Positions 1-12,500 of a DNA stretch of 36,878 nt are shown here, one piece after another. The DNA lies in the NCBI GenBank assembly GCA_001584585.1, contig LSYV01000008.1, forward strand, positions 2,615,187 to 2,652,064, written 5' to 3'. Made by a program: the position numbers and the translations under genes. This DNA is from Gonium pectorale. Its lineage: Eukaryota; Chlorophyta; Chlorophyceae; Chlamydomonadales; Volvocaceae. Numbering within the stretch: position 1 is the first letter of the stretch; each line of letters begins with the position of its first letter. The notes beneath the pieces were generated by a model that saw only the letters and a program-made list of their open reading frames with translations, was not told where the DNA came from and ran no database searches.

Positions 1-663
1 GGTCCCGCCCAGCCTGCCACGAGCAAACTGGACGCGTCGCGCGGAGCCCCCACAGTGCCTGGTGCGCCAGGGCTTCCACCGGGTCGTGGCGAGGCCCGGG
101 AGGGTCTGGAGGCCCCCGTGCAGCCGCTGCCAAGTGGCGATAGCCGCGGGAGTCCAGGATGGCACCGTAGTCAACGCTGTCAGTGTCGCTGCTGCTGGAG
201 ACCACCATGTCGCTGGGCGACGGTCGGGGCGCCGGTGGTGCTCGGTGGCGCCCGGAGCCCCCCAAGAGGAACCCCGACCGCAACCCTGCAGTACTGTCAC
301 GGCCTGCTGTTGAGCGTTTGGGTGCCGGGGCTGCTGTGGGTGCCTCCGCCTGCCGGCGCCCCCGCAGCGGGTCAACGTCCATGCGAGAAGGCCCTCCTGC
401 CACGTGCCCCGAGCCACCTGCCGCCGCGACGGACGACCTCACAACAAACCGGGCGGTGGGAGGGCGGTGGGTCCGGACGGTGACGGCGAGGATGGCGGCG
501 GGTGCTCCTTACCTTGCTTTGGCCGCTGCGACGCGGGGGGCTGGCGCTGCTGTTGCTGACGGGTCCGTGGCGGAGGTACCGCCTGCTGGGGGACTGAACT
601 CGCGGGGAGGGCTGCTGGCGCCTCCCGGGAGGCGGATCGCGCGGCTACCTTGCCTGCTGGCAC
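1..663 (-). CDS. Unrecognised protein, 5' part of a gene cut by the left edge
   Basis: No family is recognised. On the minus strand an open segment (about 700 down to 513) ends at a good donor, CAAG|GTAAGG, after the first base of a codon. An exon starting at 396, after GTGGCAG, begins with the second base of a codon, so the phases fit. That exon stays open to base 1. It contains MDVDPLRGRRQ from an ATG at 382, then a Pro/Arg/Ala-rich stretch, then an acidic serine motif, SSSSDTDSVDYGAILDSRGY, which looks like real protein rather than a shadow frame. The upstream exon encodes a Gln-rich segment (RQQQQRQPPASQRPKQ). That segment has no in-frame ATG, so either translation starts at 382 and the upstream part is 5' leader, or a further exon lies upstream. 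The gene is divergent from the dioxygenase gene. The strand and the existence of a gene are only moderately sure because plus-strand frames are open here as well. Confidence 0.4.
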
Positions 664-1220
664 AATGGCGGGCGGGGCCTGGGCGGACGGCGCGGAGCTA
701 TGCCATCGAGCTGTGCGCGCGGAGCGCGAAGTAAGCTTACAAGGCTGCGAGCTACCGGTTGTGTACTCGTTTGGGCCTGGGCAACGCGTTGGCGAGCCGG
801 TCTCTTTTTTCTCGTCCGCGGGGCGCTGAGAGAAATAATAAAGTATGTAGAGAAAGAGGGAGAGGGGAGAGGGAGGCAGGGCTGTGGCCTACATAGGGGA
901 TGTGGAGGGAGACGTAGGGTGACGAGCGGGTGGCGGTACAGGCGGTACACTGTGCGGCCACGTGAAGCATACTTGCACACGTGTGGCTTGAATAGGTACA
1001 CACCCGGACGGTCATCGAGCTGGCCAGACCTTCAGCTTAAAGACAGTGGGGGCGTTCCCGGGTGGGTGGGTTGGGGGGCGCGGTGACACGGCAGCACTGG
1101 CCACCCACGACACGTACAGCATGCCGTACCGTGGGTCTCGGATTATGCTCACGAGCCGCTCCCTGTCATGTGATAGCCGTGCAATCTAGAAGCGGCACGA
1201 GGCGTGAGCAGTAGGCCAAC
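664..1220. promoter_or_regulatory. Shared upstream region of two divergent genes
   Basis: About 550 bp separate the left-edge minus-strand gene from the ATG of the dioxygenase gene at 1221. The stretch holds a purine-rich tract around 830-880 (AATAATAAAG followed by GAGAGGGAGA-type repeats) but no recognisable coding sequence and no clear TATA box. It must contain both 5' leaders and both core promoters if the left gene is real. Its role is inferred only from the gene orientations. Confidence 0.35.
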
Positions 1221-4013
1221 ATGGCACAGGAGTTTACACCCGAAGAGCTGGCCCTAGCTCAGGTAGGACATGCTTGGCATGTAGACGTTGACCGGCATGC
1301 ATTATCGCGATTGCTGAAAGTCAGCCAACACGGCAAAGGCGGTGGTCGGCCGGGAACGTTCACGCCTAGCACATTAACCGTTCTATAAGGCTCCGTCTCT
1401 CATGTGTCGCTTGCACGCTCGCAGCCGGAGCCGGCGGAGACGGCCTCGATCGAGGCCTGGTACATGGACTCGTCGACCGAGGACCAGCGGCTCCCACATC
1501 GGTAAGCCCTAACAAGTGCTTGCCGTCATGTATGGTTCAAACCGTATCGGTTTACCAAGGCCGAATCCGAAACCCGAGACCCGTGTACCCCCGCCCCGCC
1601 CCACGTGTGACGTCGCCGCCCTCGCCGTAGCGTATCCTCGTCAGTCGCGGCCCCGCTTTCCCCTTCCCACCCTTCTACACGCACAGATGTAGCTCCAGGG
1701 CAGCCACCTCCTACACATACCTAACCCGTATCTGCAGCCTTATCCCGTATCCGCTGCCCCAAGTCACCGCTTTCACCCCGTGTTTCCCCGTGTGCCCCCC
1801 GCGGCCCTCATGCTTGCCCTCCGTGCTGCTGCTCCGGCCAGTTTGGAACCTAACCAGCCCTGCTCGCTGGCCAAGCTGCGTGAGCTGGGCGTGCTGTACT
1901 GGAAGCTGGATGCGGACAAATACGAGGACGACCCGCGCCTGGCGGCTATTCGAAAAGTGTACAACTACTCCTACACGGTACGCATCGTATGTATCGTCGC
2001 AAGACGGGTGGTGGGGAGGCAAGCGGGTGCGAAGGGGTGGCAAACGCTGAATGGAAGGCACTGAGTATGGGCCGGTGAGCAGGGGTCGTGGAAATCTGTG
2101 GTCAATGTTCGGGGCGAGGGCACCGGGAATCTATAGGTCACCAATAGGTCGCTTACTGGTCTTCAGCTGCTCGCTTTGAGGATGTATGGCCCCTGCCTGC
2201 ACCTCCGGGCTAGTGCGTCTGCGGCCGCGCCAGGGGCAGCGGGGCGCCATGGCCCTGGCTGCGTGCCTGCTCGGCCGAGCCGTTCGGCCCCTCGGGCAAG
2301 CGACCCACGGCCCTCCCTCCCTCCCTGGCTGACGAGCATACGGCGTTGCGAACGCAGGCGCTCGCGTAGGTGCGCCAGCCCAAGCGGAATGGGGCGCCGC
2401 TGTGCTAACCTCCTTTCCATTTTGGAGAGAACGCTTCGGAAACCACCTCCTCCACCCCGCACCCCCCCTATTCCGCGCCGGCCTATCCCATGACTGCTCT
2501 AGACCTTTCTGCCACGCGCCTTCCATCCCACCCTCTGCAAACCCTCACCCGACCGGCCTGCTTGCCAGGGGTACCCTTCTTGTCCCGTACTCCGTTCCCG
2601 AGTTTCCGCCCTGCACCCCGAACCGACGCGGCATCATATCCCCCGGCCTATTCCTTGCTCCGCCCCAAGAAAGGCTTCGGCACCCCACACCCTACCCTCC
2701 GCTTGTCAGTGCCATCGTGCACGTCCTCTCGAAGCCGCCGCCTCCCAATCGCCTCACCTCTTACCGTGTTTCAACCTCTCCTCTACGATGGATAGCTGAC
2801 ACATAGCGCGCCGAGCTTTTTGCTGGCGAGTGCCTCGCGAACGTTACATTTCCGAACCCGCCGAGCGCACTCGTCCCGGAAGCGCATCCTCGTTCGCCAG
2901 CGCACCCGTTGGAGAGCTTGGACGACCCGCCTGATCACTCGCTTGCCAGCGCAAGCCTACACTCCCCCGTGCGCGTCGCCTGGTCTATGATACTGGGCGA
3001 CATTCATACCAAGGCTACGACTGCGACCTTCGCTTTGCAGGAGATTGTGAACATATCACCCACCACGTTGCCCGGCTACGAGGACAAGATCAAGATGTTC
3101 TACGAGGAGCACATTCACTCGGACGACGAGATCCGATACGTTCTGGACGGATCGGGTGAGGCTCGGGGCCGCCGGAGCCTGCTGAGGCAGCGGGTCGAGG
3201 CGGGGCAGCACGGCGGGCACACGTAGGGAGGCTGTACGGTATTCGCAAGGCGCACTGCAGAATTGTGCCTTCCATCTACCTCTTGCCAGGTCTGACTTCT
3301 CGTGTGCAACTAGTGTCACACGGGCATCTGTAAACTCCATCCACGCCGCCAGCGCCCCAGGCGTACCGTAACCCGCATCGCCCCTCGCTGCCCGGCCGCC
3401 TCCTACTCGCAGGCTACTTTGACGTGCGCGACTTTGAGGACCGCTGGATCCGCATCGACTGCCAAAAGGGCGACCTGATCGTGCTGCCCGAGGGCATCTA
3501 CCACCGCTTCACCCTCAACACGAACAACTACACCAAGGTGCATGCGAGGCGTCTGCTTTGCCCACAGGGCTGCGTCTGCGTACCGTGTTTGCAACGCGAT
3601 GTCCGTGTGGGCACGACTCCGAGAGGCTGCGGGCAGCGGGCAACGCGCTCTCGCCATCTCGCGTGTCCCCATCCCCGCAAGGCCTCTCTATAGGGATACT
3701 CTTCTGAAGCGCTAGATGCCCGTCTGCTATCAGACTTGGCGCCATGGCTACCCCGCCCTGCCGCCACTCTGCCCGCGGCCTCGGACGGGGTCGCGCTGGG
3801 ACGACCAAGGAGGCATGCGCCCAAAGCACCTCTGGTGGCACTCCCAAGCGAACCCTCTTATTTCCGCTCCCATCTCGCTCAACCCCGCAGGCCATGCGGC
3901 TGTTCGTGGGCGCCCCCGTGTGGACGCCCCACAACCGGCCGCAGGAGGAGCACCCCTCACGCCGCAAGTACCTGGACAAGTTCGCCACCGGGGTGGCTTC
4001 GGCCAGCGCGTGA
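1221..4013 (+). CDS. ARD: Acireductone dioxygenase (ARD), methionine salvage
   Basis: This cupin enzyme oxidises acireductone (1,2-dihydroxy-3-keto-5-methylthiopentene) with O2. The Fe form gives the keto-acid precursor of methionine plus formate; the Ni form gives an off-pathway product. Exons: 1221-1262, 1425-1501, 1842-1977, 3041-3155, 3413-3537 and 3891-4013, 205 aa in all, the usual family length. The start is the only ATG giving [14 protein letters not shown] in frame with the first donor. Visible family blocks are [16 protein letters not shown] (about 25-40), [16 protein letters not shown], then the metal site [12 protein letters not shown] with ligands His109, His111 and Glu115, and GIYHRFT with ligand His154, followed by [17 protein letters not shown]. 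All four metal ligands are present, so the enzyme should be active. No targeting peptide is seen, so it is probably cytosolic. Exon 3 could start at another AG, but only TTTGGAACC keeps the frame. Intron 3 is long (1063 bp). Confidence 0.95.
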
Positions 4014-4371
4014 AGGGACCTAGGGGCGCGGTGGGATTCTCGCAGGAGGGTTCTGGGCATCTGGGCCCGGGCCTTCGAGCAACTGCGTGGCGGCCAAGTG
4101 GCGGCAGCGGCGCGCGCGACGGTCGCGCGGTTGCGGAAACCGGGGCGGTGGCGCAGTCTGCCAGCAGGAAGCGGGGTGGCGGGTCGCGGAAGGTGCTTTG
4201 CGGGCGGCGGGTTTCGCACGCACCAACGCCGCCGTTGCCGTCGCCGCCCCAGTTCGCGTTTGGCTGCAGCACGCCACGGCGTCGAGTGCTGCGTGGCGCG
4301 GTGGGAAGAGTGTGGATTGGTATCCTCCTTGGTGCGGCCGCAAGCTGGGCCCACCCTTACCTGTGCGCCGG

Positions 4372-4499
4372 GATGTTCGCGATCGGGAGCACGGGGCGGT
4401 GGTCCGGGGGTGGTAAAGAAGGCAAACGGGTCGCGTCGCGGGCACCGAATCGCATACGGGATAGACGAGCTTGTGGTGGTCTGGGTGTAGTGATACTGC
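4372..4499. repeat. Dispersed repeat, copy R1
   Basis: This stretch is a diverged copy of 14679-14867. The two share the 18-mer AAACGGGTCGCGTCGCGG (4424-4441 and 14798-14815) and the blocks GATGTTCG, TAAAG, CACGAAT-like and GGTGGTCT in the same order. In one minus-strand frame both copies read CPRRDPF. It lies in the 3' UTR or spacer of the dioxygenase gene. Confidence 0.6.
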
Positions 4500-4986
4500 A
4501 GCGTCAGCACCGGGGCGCTGACCCGGGGAAACGCTGGCGGCTGCCGCAGCTCGGGTTTGGATTGCCGCCTTGAATCTTGGCTCGTGGAAGGACGGTGCGG
4601 TGAGGGCGTGCTCGCGTGTAGACATGTACGGTATTACCGGCTTCGCAGCGCGGCCGTACAAGGCCGTACATGGTTTGCTGCTGTGCCTATCTGCGTGTGC
4701 GTCGTTCTCGGCTGCAGGTGGTGCGTTGAGCGATGCCCAGACGCTTGCTGTTCGCATCCGACCGCACCGGCAACTGGTGCGTCCTTGACCTCGCTCTTGT
4801 GTTGCTTGAAGGCTTGCTGGCGATTGGGTCCGAAGAGTCCGGACTTTCTGCTGCCGGCAGCAGGGGCTCGCCAGTTGAAGGCCAGGTGTGGTGGGTGGTA
4901 TTGCGAGTAATGGTCACAGCAGGATTGGTGCAGGATGCAGGATTTGGATATCAATTCTTCCAGTGCTTTTACCTCGTGCTTCCAGG

Positions 4987-4991
4987 TGTAA
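4987..4991 (+). other. Candidate polyadenylation signal of the dioxygenase gene
   Basis: TGTAA, the signal typical of Chlamydomonas and its relatives, is found on the plus strand 974 bp after the stop codon. If used, it gives a 3' UTR of just under 1 kb, within the range seen in such algae. It is a short motif and could be chance. Confidence 0.4.
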
Positions 4992-6049
4992 GCCAGCGGT
5001 GCCAAATGCCGATGATTACTACCGGTATGATGGATTGCTTGTGCTAGTCCATTTAGGCGTCGGGGCCCAAAGGCAGGTCATGGGAACAACCAGGGTTCCT
5101 GCGTCCCGAAGCCCGGGTGCAGTGAAAGAGCAGTTGAAAGAGGGTACGGGCGACAGGCGTGGGCAGCGGCGTTCTGCCTCACTGCAGTAATACGTAACTG
5201 AGCTGCAGCGGCGTGAGCTTGCGGGGGATTTGCGTGCTGGGCAGCAGTACCACGAGACACGACGGCGCTTCGAAGGAACAGCACTGTCGGAGCATATTAC
5301 AATGCCAAGCCTTATGGCCGGCACTGACCTGGAGGTCCCTTACGTGTACTTGCAACGTACCCCGACACGCAGCAGCACTCAGGGCCGAACCCCAACCACA
5401 GACGCGAATGTGCAATTCGGCGCAGACAGCGGTCCAATCAGGCGCTGGAGGTCACGACGATCGCATGGCGTCGCATCAATGCGAGCGTACCGTTAGTTAG
5501 TGCATAACGGCGGCAGCTGCCAGTTCTGCGGCGCCTCGCCGCCAGGGTCCCAGTATCCCCGCGGCAAACGTGTGCCGCCCAGCGTAGCAGGCTAGCAGCC
5601 TTGCGCGTCATTCCTCTAATCCCATCGCCGTTGGCGGCAATCCCAATCACGCCCTCAGCGCACGAGCTGCGCTGACGAAACGGGGTGTTCACCTTCCCGA
5701 ATAATCAATCCCGCATAGGCACAGAACATCAGCGCCATACATATACCTATGTACAAGGTGCGCCATACATGCTTCAGCAGCGCGAGGAAGAGGAACGGCC
5801 CCCATGCGACACATCCTTGAAGGCCGTGGGCCCTGCCCCTTCTCGTTCGTTGCGGTGGCGTCTGCCCCGCCCTCAATGCAGCAGCGCGACCTCGGTACCC
5901 CGGCCCCTTGCGCCCCAGCCGTTGTCTGGTCAACTCGCAGCAAGTTGGGGTATGATGCCTGTCTGCTCGCTCCCGCTACTTCGGTCGTCCAATACTGCCA
6001 GCCCACGCGGCATGCACTTGCCAACGACTACGAGCCCTGTGGCGGCCCA

Positions 6050-6054
6050 TTACA
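6050..6054 (-). other. Candidate polyadenylation signal of the coiled-coil gene
   Basis: TTACA on the plus strand reads TGTAA on the minus strand, 465 bp past the stop codon of the coiled-coil gene. A second copy lies farther on at 5297-5301. Confidence 0.4.
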
Positions 6055-6518
6055 CCAACCCAACCAAACCAGTAGAAGAAATGCCTCATCTGCCGAGGCC
6101 GCGACCCTGAAGAGTGTGCGCCGAAAGGTCGTCACATCAAGCACGAGTCCGCCGCTTTCGTGGTCGGTGGGCAGCAGGCCGGCGGCCGAGCCCTGCCCTG
6201 GCCGCTCGATGCGCCACAGCCCGGCGGCAGCGGCCCCTGCGCGGGGCTCTCCGCCGCCGCTCGCACGTCACATTCCCGTCCCATGCCGACCCAAGAAACC
6301 ACACCACAATCGCGATCCACGACCCTCAGCAGCTTGCACCGCACCCAAGTCTCAGCGTTCCGCCCTGCAGTCAAGAAAGAATGAACGAGCCTGCCCAGTT
6401 AACCAAGCTGCGACCCAGCGCGCCGTCGCGTCCATCCACCGCCGCTACCTGACTTCCCAACAACAAAAAGAACCATTAGGCCCGCCCGGGCGCCACCTGC
6501 CCGCCCGCCTGCCCGCCT

Positions 6519-9500
6519 TCAGTCAACCGCCAGAATTGATGTCGACGGGCGGGAAACGAGCGGCGGCAGGTGGTGCGGCACGGAGGGTATCCCCGACAGC
6601 AACCCCGTGGTGCCAGAGTCTGAGTGCCTCCGGCTGCCGCCACCGGCCCTACCTGAGCCGGGCCTCGTGGAATTTCCCCCCGCACCTGCGCCACGCATCG
6701 CGCTGTTGGGCCGGCTGCTCCCGCTGACGGGTCGGGAGCCGTGGCTGCCTGGCCGGCTGACGCCGCGGTGCACCGGCGGGAGGGTGTCCGTGCTGTCGCG
6801 CGGGGCCGGCGGCCCGTCGTTCCCACCGGCCCCGATGCCGCCGCCGCCACCGCTGCCAGGCAGTATGATCTCGTCCATAATACTCCCGGTGACGCTCGGC
6901 CCGCGGCTGTGATAGGAAACAACTGACCCCACCTCCGTCAACGGCCGTGCGCCGCCAGCGCTGGAGCGGGTGCCGCCGCCACTGCGGCCGCTGACCCCTG
7001 CCTCCGTGTTCCCCCGTGTGGGCGATCCCAGCCCGCCGCCCACGCCGCCGCTTGACCCGACGACGGACACCGTGAGCGACGCGGGCACGTATACGGCAAC
7101 GTTCGGCCCCACCATCGCCGTCAGCTGCGGCACGCTGGTGCTCTTGGAGACGGGGGACCGCGGCCCCCCGCCGCCACTGCTGCCGACGCGGCCGCCGAAG
7201 CTGGAAAGGTGCGGCCCCCCGTCGGGGCTGGAGGCCGACTGGGCGCCTGGGGAGGGCTGGCCGCCGCCCAACCCGGCTAGGAGGGCCGCCCGGACGTCAT
7301 AGTTTGCTGGCAGCGGCGCCGCGCCGTTACTGCCCGGTCGCCCTACCGGCGGCGGAGCCACCAGCACAGGATGGCTTGCGGCCGCTGCCGCCGCCTGGGA
7401 CGCCACCAGCGGCGGCAGCGGTAGCGGCGACGCCGTCGCCGGCGGCGAGGATGCCCCCCCGCCGCCGCCGGCACCTCCGCCGCTGCCTCCGCTGCCACCG
7501 GACGACCCATGGTTCGCGGCGGCGCCGCCGGAGGCCTCCAGCGCCGCCAGCACGGCGTGCAAGAGGTGAAAGAGCTGCAGCTCCGTCAGGTTGGCGCCGT
7601 CTGTCCGCAGCTGCTTGGACTGTATGGTGGGCAGCGCCAGGCGGTAGGACGCAGCCACGTGCTTGACCTTCCGGAACAGGCCCGCCAGCTCGGCACGCGA
7701 GGAGGCGAGCAGCGCCCCGCCGGGCCCGCCAGGGCTGGTGCCGTTGACCGCCGTCATGCGGTTGACCTCCTTTGACAGCTCCGTCAGCTTCAGGCGGGTG
7801 GTGCTCAGCTTGCGCTGCGTGTCTTCGATGCGTTCCCTGCAAGCATTTACAGCGGGGCGAAGGAGAGGCGTCAAGAGATTGATAGAAGGGCACAATATGG
7901 GCGTTACAAGGAGGGCATGCAATGTTAGCTTGCCCCCGACAACTAGATCCGGCACGGGTACTACCAACTTCCGGCAGCTCCATTTGCATAGTACGCCGGA
8001 GGGGCCTCCTCTGTTTCCGACCGCTGCTCCCCGCTCCTGCTCACTTGTACGCCTGCGACTGGCTCCGGTGCAGGTCCTCGATCTCCGCCGTGGCCATGCC
8101 CGCCGCCGACAGCGCCGCCTCCAGCTTGGCCACCAGGCCCGTCTGGCGCGCCAGGGCGCTCTGCAGCGTCTCCATCTGGCCCGCCATCTCCTTGATCAGG
8201 CCCTGCATGCGCCCGTTGCGGCCGCCCAGTTCCTCCAGACTGCACGCCTGCGTGTCGCACGTGGAGCGGAGGCACGAGAGCTGCGAGGGGGCCGCGGAGG
8301 GGGGCGGCACGGGCGGGGGGGGGGGGGCGAGGCGCGTTGCCGTTGAGGGCAGGGGAAGCAACGCGAAGGTCCGGTGCGAGAGTGGGCTGCACCAAAACTG
8401 GAAGTGCAGAGCGGTGTAGGATCACGCGGCTTGGTGGTCGCCAAGTCACGGGGCACGCAAATGACGCCTTCCGGCTTTCAGGCCATTCCTTTCTTAGGTA
8501 GGAGAGAGGTCGGACAGCGTGCAGTGGTTGGGGTCCTACCTCCTGCTCCCGCTCCTCCAGAGCGCTGTCCAGCTGTGCCAGCCGCGACTCGGCGCTCTGC
8601 AGCCGCGACGCCAGGTCCGACCCGCGGGTCGTGGCCGCGGCTAGCTCGCCGCCCAGCTGCTCCGCGCGCCCACTGGCGGCGGCGAGGTCGGTGTCCAGCT
8701 GCTGCGCGCGGGCCCGCGAGGCTTCCAGCTCGGAGCGCAGGGAACTGAGGGAGGGCTCCACCGCGGCAAGCTGCTCCAGAGAGGCGACAAGCTGGGTGGC
8801 CTGCGGGAGTGCGGGAAGGGCGCGCCTCGGAATTGTGGATCTGGAAACGCCAAGGGTATCCTGCGTTTTCCCGCGCGTTCTCCCATCGAGACTCTAGCGC
8901 GGGAAAACGCAGGAGCTCTGAAGTCAGGCGGCCGGGCATAAAGGTAGCGGAGGACGTGGGTGGGCGATGCGAGTGTTTCGGGTGGCCGAGTAGGCATGAA
9001 TGCTGCCGTATGCGCCAGATGGTGCGGTGTAGCAGGCCATGCCGCGTCGAGACAGCTCCGGGCACGTGCAAGGTAGTAGAGGAGTTGGACGCGCGCTACG
9101 GCCGACAAGCTTCTGCTTCAGCCTCCGCACTCATCACAGCGCCCAGCACCCAAAAGAACTCAAACGATCGCTGCTGCCGTCGCGCACCTTGTCAGCCAGC
9201 TCCGCGCTCCTCGCCGCGAGCTCCGCCCGAAGCCCCTCCACCTCCGCGCGCGCCGCGTCGCGCTCGGCCTCCCGCTCCGCCTCGCGCGCGCCGCGCGCCG
9301 CCGCCTCGGCAGCTGCCGCGTCGCGATCGGCGCCCGTTACCTCCAGCCGCTCATTGAGCTCCCGCAAGTTCCTGTGCAGCTCCGCGATGGCCGTGTCGTG
9401 TTGCGCCAGCGCCGCCACCTGCGCCTCATGGGACGCCTCCATGGCCGCCACCCGCGTCTGCAGCTCGGAGGCCCGGTTGGTGGTCGTCTCCAGCCGGGTC

Positions 9501-12500
9501 CGCAGGTCCGCCGCCTCCGCTCGCGCCGCCTCCAGCTCGCCTTCCAGACGCGCCACAGTCGCGGACGCCACTTCGGTGGCTTCGCGGGCAGCCTGCGCCG
9601 TCGCCTCGGCGGCCTCCGTGCCCGCCCGCGCCGCCGCGAGCTCCTCCGCTGCGCGCACCGCCGCCTCCGCGGCCTCCTCCATGGCCCGCGCCGCCGCCGC
9701 CGCGGCCTCCTCCCGCGCCGCTGAGAGCTGCTGTCGGAGGTCCGCTGCTTCGGCGCGCGCGTCCTCCAGCTCGCGGCCTCGCCGCTGCAGCTCCTGCTGA
9801 GACGACGCCAGAGCCGCTTGGGCGTCAGCCAGAGCCGAGTGCGAGTTGGCCACCTCCCGCCTCTCTACCTCCAGCTGGCGCTGCAGCTCTGCCGCCTTTG
9901 CCTCCGCGCCTGCACGCTGCGCCTCCAGCTCAGACTCCAGCTCGGAGATCCGTGACCGCGCCTCGGCGACGCGGGCCTCCTCTGCTGCCACCCGGGCCGT
10001 CGCGGCCTCCGCGGCCTCAGAGGCTGCGGTGCAGCGGCCCTGCAGTTCCGCCTCCTTCGCCGCGGCAGCAGCGACAGCCGCTGCCGTGGCGGCGCGCTCC
10101 GCCTCGGCTGCACCAGCGGCCGCCCGCTCCCGCTCAGCGGCCCGCACCGCTTCCGCCTCAAGCCGCCGCTGCTCCGCCTCCGCCGCGGCCACCTTGACCT
10201 CTAGCTCTTTGAGACGAGACTCCAGCTCGGCCACCCGCGTGGACGCCGCGGCGTCGGGGCTGCCAACGGCAGTGGATGAGACGACATCGCTGACGGTGGT
10301 TGCCGGCGGCAACCGTGGAGACCCCGAGGGTGTCAGTCCCACAGCGCCTGCCTCACTCCCGTCAGCTGACAGGTTGGCGCAGGCCTGTTTGGACCCGGCG
10401 GCAGCCAGCCGCTGCCGCATCTCCGCCAACTGCGCCTCCGCCGCCGCCGCTCGTTGGGCAAGCTCCTCAGAGCCGCTGCCGCCGCCGGCAGCTGCCGCCG
10501 CCGCGTCGCGCATGGCCAGCTCCTTCATCAGCGCCGCCACACGAGCGTTGGCCTCCTCCGCGTGCTTGTTCTTGCTGTGCAGTTGGCGCTGTCATTGGGA
10601 GGTAAAAAACGCGCACGGCAAGAGGGCAGCTGGCGCCTTGAGTACATAGGCATTGCGGCGCATAAGCGACATTTTGGTTAGCAGTCCTGGCGGCGTCCCC
10701 AAAGGCGGCGGGCCCTCTTACGAAGTTGCGATGCACGCTACCAGGTACGTGCATGGCAGCGAACCGCCCGATTTGCACCCCATTGCACAGCCGAACCTCT
10801 CACACTCAGCTGAGGCGACCCTTGCGTGTACGCCCCTCGTCGTGCCCCATGCATGCAAGCCCGCACCTTGAGCTTATCGATGTGCGCCTTCATTTGCTCC
10901 ACATCATCGGCGGAGGGAGTACGCGAAAGCTTCTCCACAATGACCCGCTGTGCATCGTTCAACTGCTGCCGCAACGACTCCATTTCCTGCCGGGCAGGAG
11001 GGTGAGGAAGCAACCGTAAGGCACCGAGAAGCCCAAAGGTGGCCCAACAAGCCCCGCGCACCTAGGACTGGGCAACACCTGCCGTGCCATGTTTCATGTC
11101 ACCGCCGCTGCGCCGGCTTCTGGCAGGCCTTCAACTTCTAGACCCCAAGCCCCGGCCTCAGCCCCAGCAAACGGCTCATGGGAGGCCCGGCGCAAATCCC
11201 GTCAATACAGAGAGTGGAAGCTCCCATCCTTCCGTGACCCATACTCTGGACTCCAGCCCCGCACCTAAGCCCCCACCATGCTCCACGCCTCAGCCCCAAC
11301 CCCCGCCAGCCCTAACCTTGTTGGTCGCCTCCAGCCGCTGCTTCATAACTTCCACGTCCTTCTGCTTGGCGGCGATGGCAGCGTCCTTATCCTCGCGAAG
11401 CTTCCCAATCAGCTCCTGCAGCGCACTGAGGCTTTGCTCCGCGCCGCTGGTCGCCCCGCCACCCGGCGCCCGCAGCGGCGTCCCGCCGTCACCCAGGTCC
11501 ATGCCATTGCCATAGCTCGGCCGGAGCGGGCTGTTGGGGCTGTGCACGTGGTGGCTCTGCGCACGCATCAGCTCGCGCACGCCATTGATGCCACCGGCGC
11601 CGGTGCTGCTGTTGCGCCAACCCTGCCGGCTGCCGCCGGCGCTGGGGGCCGACGCTGCCGTTACGGTGGCGGTGAGCTCCGCCAGCCGCTCTTCCAGCGC
11701 CTTCTTCGCAGCAATGGACGCATCATGCTTCGTCTTTTCTTCCGTCAATTCTTGCTGAAGGTACATTATCCGGTCCTTGAAATCCGAGAGCTGCACCGAG
11801 AGGAGCTTAATCTCCTCCTGGAGCAGAGCCTGAGCCGCTGCGGCGGCCTTCGCCTGGTGCACTTGCTGCGACGGCAGCCCGCCGGCGCCGCCGGAGGCTG
11901 CGGCCGCGGCCGCAGCCGCTGCGTTCGTCGCTGCCGCAACGGCGTTGGCGTGGCTCATGACCGAGCCGCGCCCACCGATAGCGGGCGACATTGGCGGTGT
12001 TGCCGCCGCCAATGCCGCCGCTGCCAGGGCGTGGGGCGACGGCACGCGTGCCTTCGCCGAGTGCGTCCGTGCCAGACCAGCAGCGGCGCCGCCGATGATG
12101 GCGGCGGCGGTGCTGCTGGTGCTGTTGCTGGTGCGCGCCAGCGCAGCGCTGCCCTCGGCCGCCGGCGCCGGCTCCGCACCACCCGCCTGCGTCCCGGCCA
12201 CCGACGCGGCCGCCGTCTGCGGCTGCGTGTTCGTCGCCGGCTGGTTTTGCGCCGTGGATGCGGCCAGGGACTTGCTGCTGGGGGTCATGGGCACCGCCGG
12301 AAGCTCCGAGTCCGCAGCGGCGCCCTCCTCCTCCTGGGCCTCATTGATGGCGCTCAGTGACTGGCCGCCCATGTGGTGAACTAGGGGTTCCCCGCTGGGG
12401 ATGTGTCCGTAGTGCGGTGGCGTGGCGCTGAGGAAGGCCTCGCTGCGTGGAGAGGCCGGCCCCGGGTCGTCCGCCGCCATGAGCAGAGTGTCCGTGCCGG

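Larger units (their letters stand above)
4014..6518. other. 3' UTRs and spacer between two convergent genes
   Basis: The dioxygenase gene ends at 4013 and the coiled-coil gene on the other strand ends at 6519. The 2.5 kb between them holds both 3' UTRs, candidate polyadenylation signals for each strand (4987-4991 plus, 6050-6054 minus) and one fragment of a dispersed repeat near 4372-4499. Open frames here are long only because of GC content; none shows a family motif or a plausible exon structure. Confidence 0.6.

Noticed and set aside
3515..4757. Two long minus-strand frames across the dioxygenase 3' end
   Set aside because: They overlap coding exon 6 on the other strand and show no motif apart from the repeat-derived CPRRDPF.
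5655..5933. Minus-strand frame with a strongly hydrophobic segment (GPFLFLALLKHVW, then GICMALMFCAYAG)
   Set aside because: It lies past the likely polyadenylation site of the coiled-coil gene, has no matching exons, start or family motif, and a single hydrophobic run is not enough.
9039..10649. Long plus-strand frames rich in Ser and Ala opposite the coiled-coil exon
   Set aside because: They are the antisense shadow of the Ala-rich coiled coil; the minus strand has phase-matched exons and helical heptads.
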